Assembly: GCF_020171465.1 (NCBI RefSeq)
Contig: NZ_JAIUZR010000003.1
Location: forward strand, 930,001-994,000
DNA length: 64,000 nucleotides
DNA from: Lutimonas saemankumensis
GTDB taxonomy: Bacteria > Bacteroidota > Bacteroidia > Flavobacteriales > Flavobacteriaceae
Direction of reading: 5' to 3'
Part shown: one piece after another, positions 53,099-62,095 of the stretch
Position numbering within the stretch: position 1 is the stretch's first letter
How the letters are laid out: each line of letters begins with the position of its first letter
Notes under the pieces: model-generated
Database searches by the model: none
What the model was told of the DNA's origin: nothing
What the model saw: the letters and a program-made list of their open reading frames with translations, nothing else
Translations under genes and position numbers: made by a program

Positions 53099-54334
53099 AT
53101 GGCCAACGTCAAACCCTTCCAAGCCACGAGACCAACCAGAGACAAGGTTGCCCTGGTAACAACCCGATCTTATGATATATACAAAAAGAAGGAATTGAAT
53201 GATATTCTAAGATTAAATCCATTTTCATTTCTTCACATCCTCAGGCCAGGGTTCAAATTTCACAAAACCGTTCATGGATTTAAACGATTTAAAATGGTTC
53301 ATAACAGGTATTGTGAGTTTAAAGAAAATGGCATCTTTAAAAAAGATAATAAACCCTGCTTTTACCTACATCAGAAATCTCACAACGGTGATGTATTCTG
53401 GGGCATCATTGGACTTGCATCACTAATAGACTATCAAAAGGAAGTAATCAAAAAGCATGAAAATACCCTGAGTGAAAGAGAAGCTCTATTTGGGAATTAC
53501 CTGGAAGTTACAGGATTTAATGCCGAACCGGTGCTTATCACCTATCCGGACGATGAATACTTAGGGTCTTTGATAAAAAAATACAGTAAACTGAGAGCTG
53601 AATACGAATTTACCACGAATAAGAATCGTACCCATCTGATGTGGCTCATTGAAGACGATATTGAAATTGAAACGATTGTAAAAGCTTTCGAAAAAATGCC
53701 GTCACTTTACATTGCAGACGGTCATCACAGAACGGCCTCATCAAATTACCTGTATCAGAAAATCTTAAAGAAAGAAGGGGCAAAAAAGGAAGAACTAAGT
53801 AAGTATTTTATGGCCTATTTTATTCCGGAATCGAACATGAGAATCACTTCCTTCTATCGTTTTGTAAAGACCCTTAATGATGTTCCCAAGAAGGAGTTTC
53901 TTATGGCACTGGATGAAAACTTCAGGATTCAAAAACTGGGGAAAAGACACTATAGTCCGTCAAGAAAACATCATTTCTCCATGTACCTGGACGGCGATTT
54001 CTATAAATTATATCTTAGAAAAAGCAGCTTTAAACCTAAAAATGAATTAGACAAGCTTGATTCTCAAATCTTATTCACAAAAATTCTGGACCCCATTCTA
54101 GGCATAAAGGATCCCTCTAAGGATCAAAATATTCATTACCTACCTGAAAAAGGCAATGAACTTCAGTTGCAGCACCTGGTCGATTCACAAGAATTTGCGG
54201 TAGGCTTCGGTATTTTTCCTGTCTCGGTTGAACAGTTAAAAACCGTAGCAGAAAACAGCCTTACCATGCCGCCTAAGAGCAGTTACATAGAACCTAAACT
54301 CAGAAGTGGATTAACCATCTATGAATTAAAGTAA
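53099..54334 (+). CDS. DUF1015 family protein
   Basis: 411 aa, full length for the family. FQATRPTRDKVALVTTRSYDIY at the N-terminus, NPFSFLHILRP and SLYIADGHHRTASS in the middle are DUF1015 landmarks. Function is not established. It is usually a neighbour of serA, which suggests a link to serine or phosphohydroxypyruvate metabolism; here the two are separated by the phosphoethanolamine transferase. It lies 22 bp upstream of the YggS gene and is probably co-transcribed with it. Confidence 0.92.
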   Translation: MANVKPFQATRPTRDKVALVTTRSYDIYKKKELNDILRLNPFSFLHILRPGFKFHKTVHGFKRFKMVHNRYCEFKENGIFKKDNKPCFYLHQKSHNGDVFWGIIGLASLIDYQKEVIKKHENTLSEREALFGNYLEVTGFNAEPVLITYPDDEYLGSLIKKYSKLRAEYEFTTNKNRTHLMWLIEDDIEIETIVKAFEKMPSLYIADGHHRTASSNYLYQKILKKEGAKKEELSKYFMAYFIPESNMRITSFYRFVKTLNDVPKKEFLMALDENFRIQKLGKRHYSPSRKHHFSMYLDGDFYKLYLRKSSFKPKNELDKLDSQILFTKILDPILGIKDPSKDQNIHYLPEKGNELQLQHLVDSQEFAVGFGIFPVSVEQLKTVAENSLTMPPKSSYIEPKLRSGLTIYELK

Positions 54335-54356
54335 TAATTCCAATAAAAATACATAA

Positions 54357-55022
54357 ATGTTTGTAAAAGAGAATTTAAACAATTTTAAAGAAACTTTACC
54401 CAGTCACGTTTCCCTCGTTGCAGTATCCAAAACCAAACCTGTGTCAGACATACGGGGTGCCTATGAAGCAGGACATCGAATTTTTGGCGAAAATAAGATA
54501 CAGGAAATGGTGAACAAACACGAGGTTCTTCCTGAGGATATTGAATGGCATATGATTGGCCACCTTCAACGGAATAAGGTAAAATATATGGCACATTTTG
54601 TCAGTCTGATACATGGTGTAGACAGTCTGAAAACCTTAAAGGAAATTGATAAACAGGCCAAAAAGCACGATCGGGTAATCAATTGTTTACTTCAAGCTAA
54701 AATTGCCAGAGAAGAAACGAAGTTTGGACTGACCTTTGACGAGGTCAAAGACATTTTAAAGAGTGAAGAGTTGGCAGCTTTGACCCATGTTAAAGTGAAG
54801 GGCCTTATGGGAATGGCGAGTTTCTCAACGGATCAAAAGGTCATTTCCGATGAATTTAAAAGTTTGAAACGTTTATTTGACGAATTGAATAAAGAAGGTC
54901 AAGAGTTAGAGATATTATCCATGGGAATGAGCGGTGATTATAAACTAGCCATAGAACATGGCAGCAACATGATCAGAGTCGGAAGCGCTATTTTTGGCCC
55001 AAGAAACTATATTGCCTCTTAA
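54357..55022 (+). CDS. YggS-family PLP-binding protein
   Basis: 221 aa. The PLP Lys lies in LVAVSKTKPVSD (about residue 25). FGENKIQEM, EWHMIGHLQRNK, GLMGMAS and the C-terminal SMGMSGDYKLAIEHGSNMIRVGSAIFG complete the family. YggS proteins have a TIM-barrel alanine-racemase fold, bind pyridoxal phosphate and keep B6 homeostasis without a known catalytic activity. Convergent with holA. Confidence 0.95.
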   Translation: MFVKENLNNFKETLPSHVSLVAVSKTKPVSDIRGAYEAGHRIFGENKIQEMVNKHEVLPEDIEWHMIGHLQRNKVKYMAHFVSLIHGVDSLKTLKEIDKQAKKHDRVINCLLQAKIAREETKFGLTFDEVKDILKSEELAALTHVKVKGLMGMASFSTDQKVISDEFKSLKRLFDELNKEGQELEILSMGMSGDYKLAIEHGSNMIRVGSAIFGPRNYIAS

Positions 55023-55055
55023 ATTCGGCTGCTTTATCAACCCGAATTCACTTCT

Positions 55056-56060
55056 CTAGTGAATGATTTTAAATAACAACTCCTTTAAAATATCTCCCTG
55101 AGGAAGCGCAGTTGCGCCCACCCCTTTACTTTTTAGATCTGCCTCTCTAAGTCTGGTAATGACCTGAGCTACTTTTCGCATGGGATAATTCTTTGCCGCT
55201 CTTTGATACTCAGGAACGAAATACGGATTAATCCTGAGACTTTTGGCCACATTTATTTTTCCCTTATCCTTTAAACCGTGATAAAGCAACAGTTGTGTAA
55301 AAAAACTGTTCAGCAATGATATCGTCATTACAAGAGGATTGCTCTTTGGGTTTTGAGCAAAATATTGAACGATCTGATTGGCTTTTACTATTTCTTTATC
55401 ACCAATGGCTTTTCTTAACTCGAAATTATTAAAATCTTTGCTGATTCCTATATTCTCTTCGATGTGCAAGGGCGTAATCAGGGTCTTTTCTTCCAGAATC
55501 AGGGATAGTTTTTCAAGTTCATTATCGATCTTAGACAGGTCCGTTCCTAAAAACTCTACCAGCATGTGAGCCGCTTTTGGTTCTATTCTATGCCCCTTCT
55601 GTTTCAGGATGGATCCAATCCAGTCACTCACTTGATTTTCATAAAGTTTTTTGCTCTCAAACAGACAACCCTTCTGTGCCACGATCTTGCCAAGCCTTTT
55701 TCTCTTATCTATCGTTTTATATTTGTAGCAAATCACTAAAACAGTAGACGGTTGAGGGTTCTCAGCATAATCAGCCAGTTTTTCAATGGTTCTGGACAAG
55801 TCCTGAGCTTCTTTGACAATGACAACCTGTTTTTCAGACATCATCGGGAAACGTTTCGCGTTGGCTACAATATCCTCAATAGTGACATCTCTTCCATACA
55901 GCACCATTTGATTAAATCCCTTTTCCTCCTCGGTCAAAACGTTGTTTTCAATAAAATCGGAAATCTTATCAATGTAATAGGCTTCCTCCCCCATCAAAAA
56001 ATAAATAGGCTTGGTGTTTTTTGACCTTATTTCTTCAGCGATCTGTTTGAGTCTGTTCAT
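55056..56060 (-). CDS. holA: DNA polymerase III subunit delta
   Basis: 334 aa from the ATG at 56060 (MNRLKQIAEEIRSK). A start 16 codons upstream would overlap the divergent gene's promoter region and is less likely. IYFLMGEEAYYIDKIS, LADYAENPQPSTVLVICYKYK, FLGTDLSKIDNELEKLSL and the C-terminal LREADLKSKG match HolA. It is the clamp-loader subunit that opens the beta clamp. The gene converges with YggS. Confidence 0.92.
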   Translation of the reverse strand: MNRLKQIAEEIRSKNTKPIYFLMGEEAYYIDKISDFIENNVLTEEEKGFNQMVLYGRDVTIEDIVANAKRFPMMSEKQVVIVKEAQDLSRTIEKLADYAENPQPSTVLVICYKYKTIDKRKRLGKIVAQKGCLFESKKLYENQVSDWIGSILKQKGHRIEPKAAHMLVEFLGTDLSKIDNELEKLSLILEEKTLITPLHIEENIGISKDFNNFELRKAIGDKEIVKANQIVQYFAQNPKSNPLVMTISLLNSFFTQLLLYHGLKDKGKINVAKSLRINPYFVPEYQRAAKNYPMRKVAQVITRLREADLKSKGVGATALPQGDILKELLFKIIH

Positions 56061-56107
56061 CCTACAAATTAATGGTACTATTTGACAAAGATTATTATTT
56101 TTACTCA

Positions 56108-56551
56108 ATGATAAATCTCAATCTTCCCAAATATTCCTTTCGAATCAAAAGTAAAGAAAATAAGCTTTATATTTTTGATAAGGTTAGAAAAAAAGACCTC
56201 GTTCTTACCGAGGAAGAATGGGTAAGGCAGCATTTTATAACTTACCTTAATGAAGATAAAAAATATCCCTTATCACGTATGGCCGTTGAAAAAAAATGTG
56301 TTGTAAATAATATGGCGAAACGGACAGATATAGTGGTTTTTGACGGAATGGGTTCACCTTATATAATCGTGGAATGTAAAGCTCCAAAGGTACAGATCAC
56401 TCAACAGAGTTTCGATCAGATAGCAAGGTATAATATGACGTTAAATGCAAAGTTTCTCATCGTCACCAACGGGCTTCAGCATTTTTACTGTCAAATGGAT
56501 CATGAAGCAGAAGAATACAGATTCTTAAAGGAAATTCCGGATTATGCTTAA
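56108..56551 (+). CDS. Small HsdR-N-like protein with PD-(D/E)XK nuclease motif
   Basis: 147 aa from the ATG at 56108 (MINLNLPKYSFRIKS), chosen because family members begin this way; an earlier in-frame ATG adds 12 residues. It matches the N-terminal domain of type I restriction R subunits (YLNEDKKYPLSRMAVEKK), with RTDIVVFD...YIIVECKAP as the catalytic D-ExK core. No helicase part, methylase or specificity gene is nearby, so it is not a restriction system. The gene diverges from holA, a recurrent flavobacterial arrangement, which hints at a DNA repair or replication role. Confidence 0.88.
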   Translation: MINLNLPKYSFRIKSKENKLYIFDKVRKKDLVLTEEEWVRQHFITYLNEDKKYPLSRMAVEKKCVVNNMAKRTDIVVFDGMGSPYIIVECKAPKVQITQQSFDQIARYNMTLNAKFLIVTNGLQHFYCQMDHEAEEYRFLKEIPDYA

Positions 56552-56571
56552 AAGTTGTCGGAATTATAGTT

Positions 56572-56597
56572 TTGATTGTTGAAAAAAGCTATGTTTG
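56572..56597 (+). promoter_or_regulatory. Promoter of the TTG-start glycosyltransferase gene
   Basis: TTG (56572-56574) and TATGTTTG (56590-56597, full match to TAnnTTTG) are 15 bp apart, slightly short. The predicted transcript begins after the in-frame TTG at 56572, which rules that codon out as the start and favours the TTG at 56626. Confidence 0.5.
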
Positions 56598-56625
56598 CAC
56601 TCCCAAATTCAATTTATTCATTGTC

Positions 56626-57630
56626 TTGAAAATAGCAATTGTCATTTTAAACTGGAATGGAAGAAAACTTCTTGAAAAGTTTCTGCCATCTATGGTTAAG
56701 TTTAGTCTTGATGATGCCGAAGTATATGTGGCTGACAATGACTCGGAAGACGATTCTATAGATTTCATAAAAGCAAATTATCCGGAGGTAAAAATAATTC
56801 AAAACAAGATCAATGGAGGCTTTGCCAAAGGATACAACGATGCCTTGAAAGAGATCGACGCTGATATTTACGCCCTTGTCAACTCTGACATAGAGGTGAC
56901 CAAAAATTGGTTAAAACCGGTTAGAAGTGCATTCGAAAAATTTCCGCAAACGGCAGTTATTCAGCCTAAAATTCTCGACTTCAAAGACAAAACCAAATTT
57001 GAATATGCGGGAGCCGGAGGTGGATATGTAGATTTTATGGGATATCCATTTTGCCGAGGAAGGATATTCATGGAACTGGAATCGGATCAAGGCCAGTTTA
57101 ACGATGTTGCCGACATTTTTTGGGCTTCCGGAGCGTGCTTCTTTATAAAATCGAAAATTTATCATGAACTTGGTGGCTTTGACGAACAGTATTTTGCCCA
57201 CCAGGAGGAGATAGATTTATGCTGGCGGGTTCAAAACGAAGGGCACAACATAAAATACGTGGGAGAATCTGAAGTTTACCATGTTGGAGGGGCAACTCTG
57301 AGGGAATCCAATCCCAGAAAAACCTTTCTCAACTTCCGGAACAGCCTGTTTACGATCACCAAAAACGTACCTAAACGTTATGTCATTCTTGTCATTTTGC
57401 TCAGGCTCATCCTTGACGGAGTGGCGGGATTAAAATTTGTCCTCGAACTGAGACCGGTTCATAGCTGGGCCATTATAAAAGCCCATTTGAGTTTTTACTG
57501 GTATTCCAGAAGAATGCTTGCAAAAAGAAGGGCGCTTTCCTTTAAACAAACCTCCTATTTTTACTGCTTTAGCATAGTGTGGGAACATTTTATATTAGGG
57601 AAGAATCGATTTGATTCCTTACGTAAATAA
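56626..57630 (+). CDS. Family 2 glycosyltransferase (TTG start)
   Basis: 334 aa starting at TTG 56626, giving (M)KIAIVILNWNGRKLLEKF, the normal family N-terminus. No ATG is available nearby. VADNDSEDDS and the metal site ALVNSDIEVTKNWL mark the GT-A fold, and FDEQYFAHQEEIDLCWRVQNEGH is the acceptor loop. The C-terminal part has a hydrophobic stretch (YVILVILLRLILDGVAGL). It probably adds a sugar to a lipid-linked or surface glycan; the donor is unknown. It is 74 bp after the HsdR-N gene with its own promoter. Confidence 0.86.
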   Translation: MKIAIVILNWNGRKLLEKFLPSMVKFSLDDAEVYVADNDSEDDSIDFIKANYPEVKIIQNKINGGFAKGYNDALKEIDADIYALVNSDIEVTKNWLKPVRSAFEKFPQTAVIQPKILDFKDKTKFEYAGAGGGYVDFMGYPFCRGRIFMELESDQGQFNDVADIFWASGACFFIKSKIYHELGGFDEQYFAHQEEIDLCWRVQNEGHNIKYVGESEVYHVGGATLRESNPRKTFLNFRNSLFTITKNVPKRYVILVILLRLILDGVAGLKFVLELRPVHSWAIIKAHLSFYWYSRRMLAKRRALSFKQTSYFYCFSIVWEHFILGKNRFDSLRK

Positions 57631-57663
57631 TGCTCTTTTACCAATTGCATTTTCTTCTATTTA

Positions 57664-57692
57664 TTGATCTTTCATTAATTTTCCTATATTTG
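57664..57692 (+). promoter_or_regulatory. Promoter of the MltF-like gene
   Basis: TTG (57664-57666), an 18-bp spacer and TATATTTG (57685-57692) match both boxes. The leader to the ATG at 57783 would be about 83 nt. Confidence 0.55.
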
Positions 57693-57782
57693 ATTCAAGA
57701 GCTGAAAGAGATGCCTATTTTGGTATAATGAATCAAAGACCTCTATCCGGATCAACAGTTCGAATTAAAAAGCAAATGAAAA

Positions 57783-59252
57783 ATGAATAGGAATAAGAAA
57801 TTCATAAATAAGGATAAAATTCTTTTTAGAATGATCTTTGTTGTTTTTCTTATTTTTTTGCTCTCATGTGAATCCGGGGAAAAAAAATTAGCTGAACAAA
57901 GCCATAATCTAAAACAGGTTGTTTCCACAGACTTACCGCAGATTATTGAATCCGGGGTTCTAAAAGTCATAACGAGCTACTCTCCAACAGGTTATTTTCT
58001 TTACAAAGGGAAAACAATGGGTTTTGAATACGAAATATTTAAGCGACTTGCTGATCATCTCGGAGTAAGGCTTGAAATGGTTATCGCAAAAAATGTTGAC
58101 TCCGTGATTCCGATGCTCAATCGTGGAGATGGTGATATAATCGCACTGGGATATACGATTACATCTGCACGAAAAGAAGATGTCAGTTTTACGGACCCCT
58201 ATTTGATAACGCATCAATCCCTTATCCAGAAAAAACCCGATAACTGGAGGAAAATGACTAAAGATAACATCAAAAAAAGTCTGGCAACAGATGTTATCGA
58301 CCTGATCAATGATACGGTTTCCGTAAGAAAAAACTCTTCCTATTACCTGAGGATAAAAGAATTATCCAATGAACTTGGAGATTCTATTTACATTAAGGTA
58401 CTTCCTGGAGAGTTATCTGATGAGCAAATCATCAAAATGGTCTCTGAAGGAACAATAAAATATTCTGTGATTGACAATCACAAAGCCTCAATTCACAAAA
58501 GTTATTTTCCAAATATCGATATCAGTACCCCAATAAGTTTATCCCAAAGAATTGCCTGGGCGGTTCGAAAAACATCGCCTGAACTTCTCGAGACCATTAA
58601 TAAAGGACTTGCCACGATCAAAAGAAAACCAGATTATAATATGATCTATGACAAGTATTTTAAAAACAGGCGCCAGTTTCATAAAAGGCTCGACAGCGAA
58701 TTTTATACCGGTAAAACTGGAAAATTCAGTGAATACGACGAGATTGTTAAAAAATATTCTGATGGTCTGGGGTGGGACTGGATTCTTTTAAAATCCCTGA
58801 TCTATCAGGAATCAATGTTCAAATCAGATAATACGGCCTGGACTGGTGCAAGCGGCCTGATGCAATTGATGCCTACAACGGCAAAAGAAATGGGTGTAAC
58901 CAACATCTATGACCCTGAACAGAATATTAAAGGAGGTACAAAATATCTGAAACGAATGTATTCATACTGGGATCAGATACCTGATTCCATACAACGAATC
59001 AAATTTGCCATTGCTTCATACAATTGTGGATACGGACATATCAAAGACGCTCAAAAGCTGGCGTCTGTAAAAGGAAAGGATTCATTGAATTGGGACAATG
59101 GGGTTGATTATTATGTTTTAAACCTTTCAAAGCCTGAATTTTACAATGACCCCGTGGTTGAATTTGGTTATGCCAGAGGATATGAACCTTATAATTATGT
59201 CAAAGATATTTTTGACCGTTATAAGAATTATAAGACCATCTCCTCCCAATAA
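57783..59252 (+). CDS. MltF-like membrane-bound lytic murein transglycosylase
   Basis: 489 aa. A lipoprotein signal (LIFLLSC) follows a longer basic N-region. Residues about 55-295 are a periplasmic solute-binding (type 3) domain (GVLKVITSYSPTGYF, GDGDIIALGYTIT, RKEDVSFTDPYL). Residues about 310-489 are a lytic transglycosylase domain with the catalytic Glu in LIYQESMFKSD and GASGLMQLMPTTA. This is the MltF layout: peptidoglycan cleavage regulated by ligand binding. It is 14 bp from the TRIC channel gene, so possibly co-transcribed. Confidence 0.92.
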   Translation: MNRNKKFINKDKILFRMIFVVFLIFLLSCESGEKKLAEQSHNLKQVVSTDLPQIIESGVLKVITSYSPTGYFLYKGKTMGFEYEIFKRLADHLGVRLEMVIAKNVDSVIPMLNRGDGDIIALGYTITSARKEDVSFTDPYLITHQSLIQKKPDNWRKMTKDNIKKSLATDVIDLINDTVSVRKNSSYYLRIKELSNELGDSIYIKVLPGELSDEQIIKMVSEGTIKYSVIDNHKASIHKSYFPNIDISTPISLSQRIAWAVRKTSPELLETINKGLATIKRKPDYNMIYDKYFKNRRQFHKRLDSEFYTGKTGKFSEYDEIVKKYSDGLGWDWILLKSLIYQESMFKSDNTAWTGASGLMQLMPTTAKEMGVTNIYDPEQNIKGGTKYLKRMYSYWDQIPDSIQRIKFAIASYNCGYGHIKDAQKLASVKGKDSLNWDNGVDYYVLNLSKPEFYNDPVVEFGYARGYEPYNYVKDIFDRYKNYKTISSQ

Positions 59253-59266
59253 AAATTACCTGCCCA

Positions 59267-59875
59267 ATGACTATTTTTGATTTTCTAGACCTATTAGGAA
59301 CGGCAGCATTTGCTATATCTGGAGCCTTATTTGCCATAAAAAAAAGAATGGACACCTTTGGTGTTTTGATCATTGCTTTTGTTACAGCCGTTGGTGGCGG
59401 AACTTTGAGGGATATATTGATAAATGCCGACAGAATAACCTGGATGAATGATCTAAATTATATTTATGTGATCTTATTTTCAGTGATCTTTGCAATAATA
59501 TTTAGAAAAAAAATAGGCTACCTCAGTAAATCGCTGTTCCTTTTTGATACAATCGGGCTCGGAATCTTTACCATAATTGGTACAGAAATCGGGTTGCAGA
59601 ATGAATTCCATGGAGTTATATGTGTTTCACTGGGAATGATTACAGCCACTTTTGGCGGAGTGATTCGAGATACCCTGAGTAATGAGATTCCACTGATTTT
59701 TCAGAAAGAAATTTATGCAACCGCCTGCATTATAGGAGCAACTACGTATTTAATACTTAATAATTACCAAATTGATCGGGACCTGATCCATATATTAACA
59801 ACAATAATGGTGATCGCCGTAAGGTTAATTGCAGTTCGATTCAAATTACAACTACCTACCTTCTATAGCTCTTAA
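59267..59875 (+). CDS. Trimeric intracellular cation channel (TRIC/YadS) family protein
   Basis: 202 aa with about seven membrane segments in two similar halves, as the family shows: LDLLGTAAFAISGALFAI with GGGTLRDIL in the first half, and LGMITATFGGVIRDTL in the second. Bacterial TRIC homologues form cation-permeable trimers in the inner membrane; physiological role unclear. It ends only 4 bp from the convergent transketolase gene. Confidence 0.92.
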   Translation: MTIFDFLDLLGTAAFAISGALFAIKKRMDTFGVLIIAFVTAVGGGTLRDILINADRITWMNDLNYIYVILFSVIFAIIFRKKIGYLSKSLFLFDTIGLGIFTIIGTEIGLQNEFHGVICVSLGMITATFGGVIRDTLSNEIPLIFQKEIYATACIIGATTYLILNNYQIDRDLIHILTTIMVIAVRLIAVRFKLQLPTFYSS

Positions 59876-59879
59876 AATT

Positions 59880-60725
59880 CTAGTAATCCCCAAGAGTTTC
59901 AGGGTTCTGGTCCAGTCCCGTTTTTAACTGGTCATCATTTGGGGCTTTTCCGTGCCAGGCATGGGTTCCCATCATGAAATCTACTCCATTCCCCATTTCA
60001 GTATGCATTAAAATACAAACCGGTTTACCTTTACCCGTTTCCGCTTTGGCTCTCTTCAAACCTTCAAGCACACTCTCAATATCGTTCCCTTTTTCTATTT
60101 CAAGAACCGTCCATCCAAAAGCTTCAAATTTAGCTCTTAGGTCACCGAGAGGCATAACCTCATCAGTTGCCCCGTCAATTTGTTTCAGGTTGTAGTCTAT
60201 CGTTGAAATCAGATTATCAACTTTCTTACCGGCAGCATACATGGCGGCTTCCCATATTTGCCCCTCCTGAAGCTCACCATCTCCGTGCAAACTGTAAACC
60301 AAATGCTCATCATTGTTAAGCTTCTTGGCCGTTGCGGCTCCAACTGCTACAGACAATCCCTGCCCCAAAGAACCAGCCGACATTCTAACGCCAGGCAATC
60401 CTTCATGCGTTGTGGGATGTCCCTGTAACCTTGTGTCAATTTTCCTGAAAGAAGCCAATTCAGATACAGGAAAAAAACCAGTCCTTGCAAGCACACTGTA
60501 AAGTACAGGTGAAATATGTCCGTTAGATAAAAAGAACAAATCCTCCCCTTTTCCATCCATATCAAAATCTTTGGAATAATCCATCACCTCCTGGTACAAG
60601 GCTGTCATAAATTCCGTACAACCCAAAGATCCTCCCGGATGTCCTGAATTAACGGCATGCACCATTCTTAGTATGTCACGTCTTACTTGTGTCGAAAAAT
60701 CTTTAAGTTCACTTACAGTTGGCAT
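59880..60725 (-). CDS. Transketolase, N-terminal subunit only
   Basis: 281 aa, equal to the N-terminal (thiamine-diphosphate) half of transketolase. Motifs: HAVNSGHPGGSLGCTEF, GDGELQEGQIWEAAMYA (metal/ThDP site) and HAWHGKAP at the end. Split transketolases need a separate C-terminal subunit for the pyrimidine-binding part. That gene normally follows directly, but here the stop lies 4 bp from the convergent TRIC gene and no C-terminal half is in the window. It must be encoded elsewhere for activity. Confidence 0.92.
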   Translation of the reverse strand: MPTVSELKDFSTQVRRDILRMVHAVNSGHPGGSLGCTEFMTALYQEVMDYSKDFDMDGKGEDLFFLSNGHISPVLYSVLARTGFFPVSELASFRKIDTRLQGHPTTHEGLPGVRMSAGSLGQGLSVAVGAATAKKLNNDEHLVYSLHGDGELQEGQIWEAAMYAAGKKVDNLISTIDYNLKQIDGATDEVMPLGDLRAKFEAFGWTVLEIEKGNDIESVLEGLKRAKAETGKGKPVCILMHTEMGNGVDFMMGTHAWHGKAPNDDQLKTGLDQNPETLGDY

Positions 60726-60888
60726 ATCTCTTTGTTTTAGCAGGGCAAAAATACTAAACTCAATCCAATATCTGAATCAAAAAAAAAGATAATTTAAAGG
60801 CTTATAAACAGTAATCAAGAATTTTCATTTTCATCAAATTTTAAACTATGTTTAACAAAAGAGTTATCTTATATCCATACGAAAAAGC

Positions 60889-60896
60889 TAAATTTG
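60889..60896 (+). promoter_or_regulatory. Putative -7 box of the TlpA-like gene
   Basis: TAAATTTG fully matches TAnnTTTG, 26 bp before the ATG. The -33 box (TTATC) is weak. Confidence 0.45.
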
Positions 60897-60921
60897 TACG
60901 GTTTAACAAAATTGACACTTA

Positions 60922-61932
60922 ATGAAAAGATTAATAATTTTTGCAGTTGCTATAAGTTTGCTAGCCTGTGAAAAGGAACCAAAAGATTATGTAAGCCTTG
61001 AAGGAAAGGTGAGTAACGGCAAATTAGATAGCTTGACCGTGAAGGGAAGAAATTTTAGCAAGACAATGAAAATCTCTGAAGATGGATCTTTTAAAGACAC
61101 GATGAGAATTACAGATGGATTTCACGCGATCAGCAACGGTTCAAGAGAGTTCTATTTATACCTTAAAAATGGCTATGAACTGGAAGTAACCATGGACATG
61201 GAACGTTTCCCTGAATCTATTTCTTTTGAAGGAAAGGGAGCTATTACAAATGAATATCTGAAAAGAAAAATTCAATTTATCAAGGATGAAGATCTGGCTA
61301 ATTACAACAAATATTTTGAACTTGAAAAGGACGAGTTTGATGTAAGTATTGCCCTCCTTCAATCAAAAATGGATGCGTTGCTAAATGAGACCAAGGGTCT
61401 TGAACCTGAGGTTATTCGAATGGAAAAAGATGCCAATGACAGAATGATCATTTTCTTTCAGGATAATTATGAAATAGAGCATAAAGCACTTGCAGGACTC
61501 AAAACAGGTGATCCCTCGCCTGGATTCAGTTACCCGGATCAAAATGGCAAAAACGTTTCTCTTGAAGACTTAAAAGGAAAGTTCGTCTACATTGATGTAT
61601 GGGCCACCTGGTGCGGGCCGTGTATGAAAGAAATACCTTTTCTAAAAGAAATGGATGAGGAATATAAAGGCAAGAATATTGCTTTTGTGAGCCTGTCCAT
61701 AGATAAAATGGAAAATAAAGATAAATGGCTTAAAATGATCGAAGATGAAGATTTAAGAGGAATACAGTTACTTGCCGATAATGACTGGAATTCTGATTTT
61801 GTAACTTCATACAACATAAGGGGTATTCCAAGGTTTATCTTGCTGGATGACCAGGGAAATATCTTGGATTCGAATGCTCCGAGGCCATCGGATCCGAACC
61901 TGAAAGATATTTTAGATGGTCTGTCCTTGTAA
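60922..61932 (+). CDS. TlpA-like thioredoxin-fold lipoprotein
   Basis: 336 aa. A lipoprotein signal (MKRLIIFAVAISLLAC, Cys16) anchors it on the periplasmic side. Residues about 25-190 are a beta-rich then helical N-terminal region like DUF4369. The thioredoxin domain (about 200-336) has the redox pair in WATWCGPCMKEIP and the cis-Pro in RGIPRFIL. Proteins of this layout reduce disulfides in the envelope, for example in cytochrome c maturation; the partner is unknown. It is monocistronic, with a terminator. Confidence 0.92.
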   Translation: MKRLIIFAVAISLLACEKEPKDYVSLEGKVSNGKLDSLTVKGRNFSKTMKISEDGSFKDTMRITDGFHAISNGSREFYLYLKNGYELEVTMDMERFPESISFEGKGAITNEYLKRKIQFIKDEDLANYNKYFELEKDEFDVSIALLQSKMDALLNETKGLEPEVIRMEKDANDRMIIFFQDNYEIEHKALAGLKTGDPSPGFSYPDQNGKNVSLEDLKGKFVYIDVWATWCGPCMKEIPFLKEMDEEYKGKNIAFVSLSIDKMENKDKWLKMIEDEDLRGIQLLADNDWNSDFVTSYNIRGIPRFILLDDQGNILDSNAPRPSDPNLKDILDGLSL

Positions 61933-61951
61933 GGATCAGATAAGATTTATG

Positions 61952-61981
61952 AAAGCTCCTGTTAACCCAGGAGCTTTTTTT
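61952..61981 (+). terminator. Terminator after the TlpA-like gene
   Basis: AAAGCTCCT (61952-61960) and AGGAGCTTT (61969-61977) form a perfect 9-bp stem with an 8-nt loop and a T-run. Confidence 0.93.
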
Positions 61982-62095
61982 ATGCCGAAAAGTCAGCTAA
62001 TTCCTTATAAAACAGTCATTTTGACACTTTTTAGATGTTTAGATAGGATTGGAATATGTTTTGAAACAATTTAAACGAACAAAAAGAACAGACAA

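Noticed and set aside
55023-55055. Possible terminator between yggS and holA (AATTCGG/CCGAATT)
   Set aside because: The stem is short with a 13-nt loop and no T-run on either side.
56108-56551. Type I restriction-modification system
   Set aside because: Only an HsdR N-terminal-like domain is present; there is no HsdM, HsdS or helicase domain nearby.
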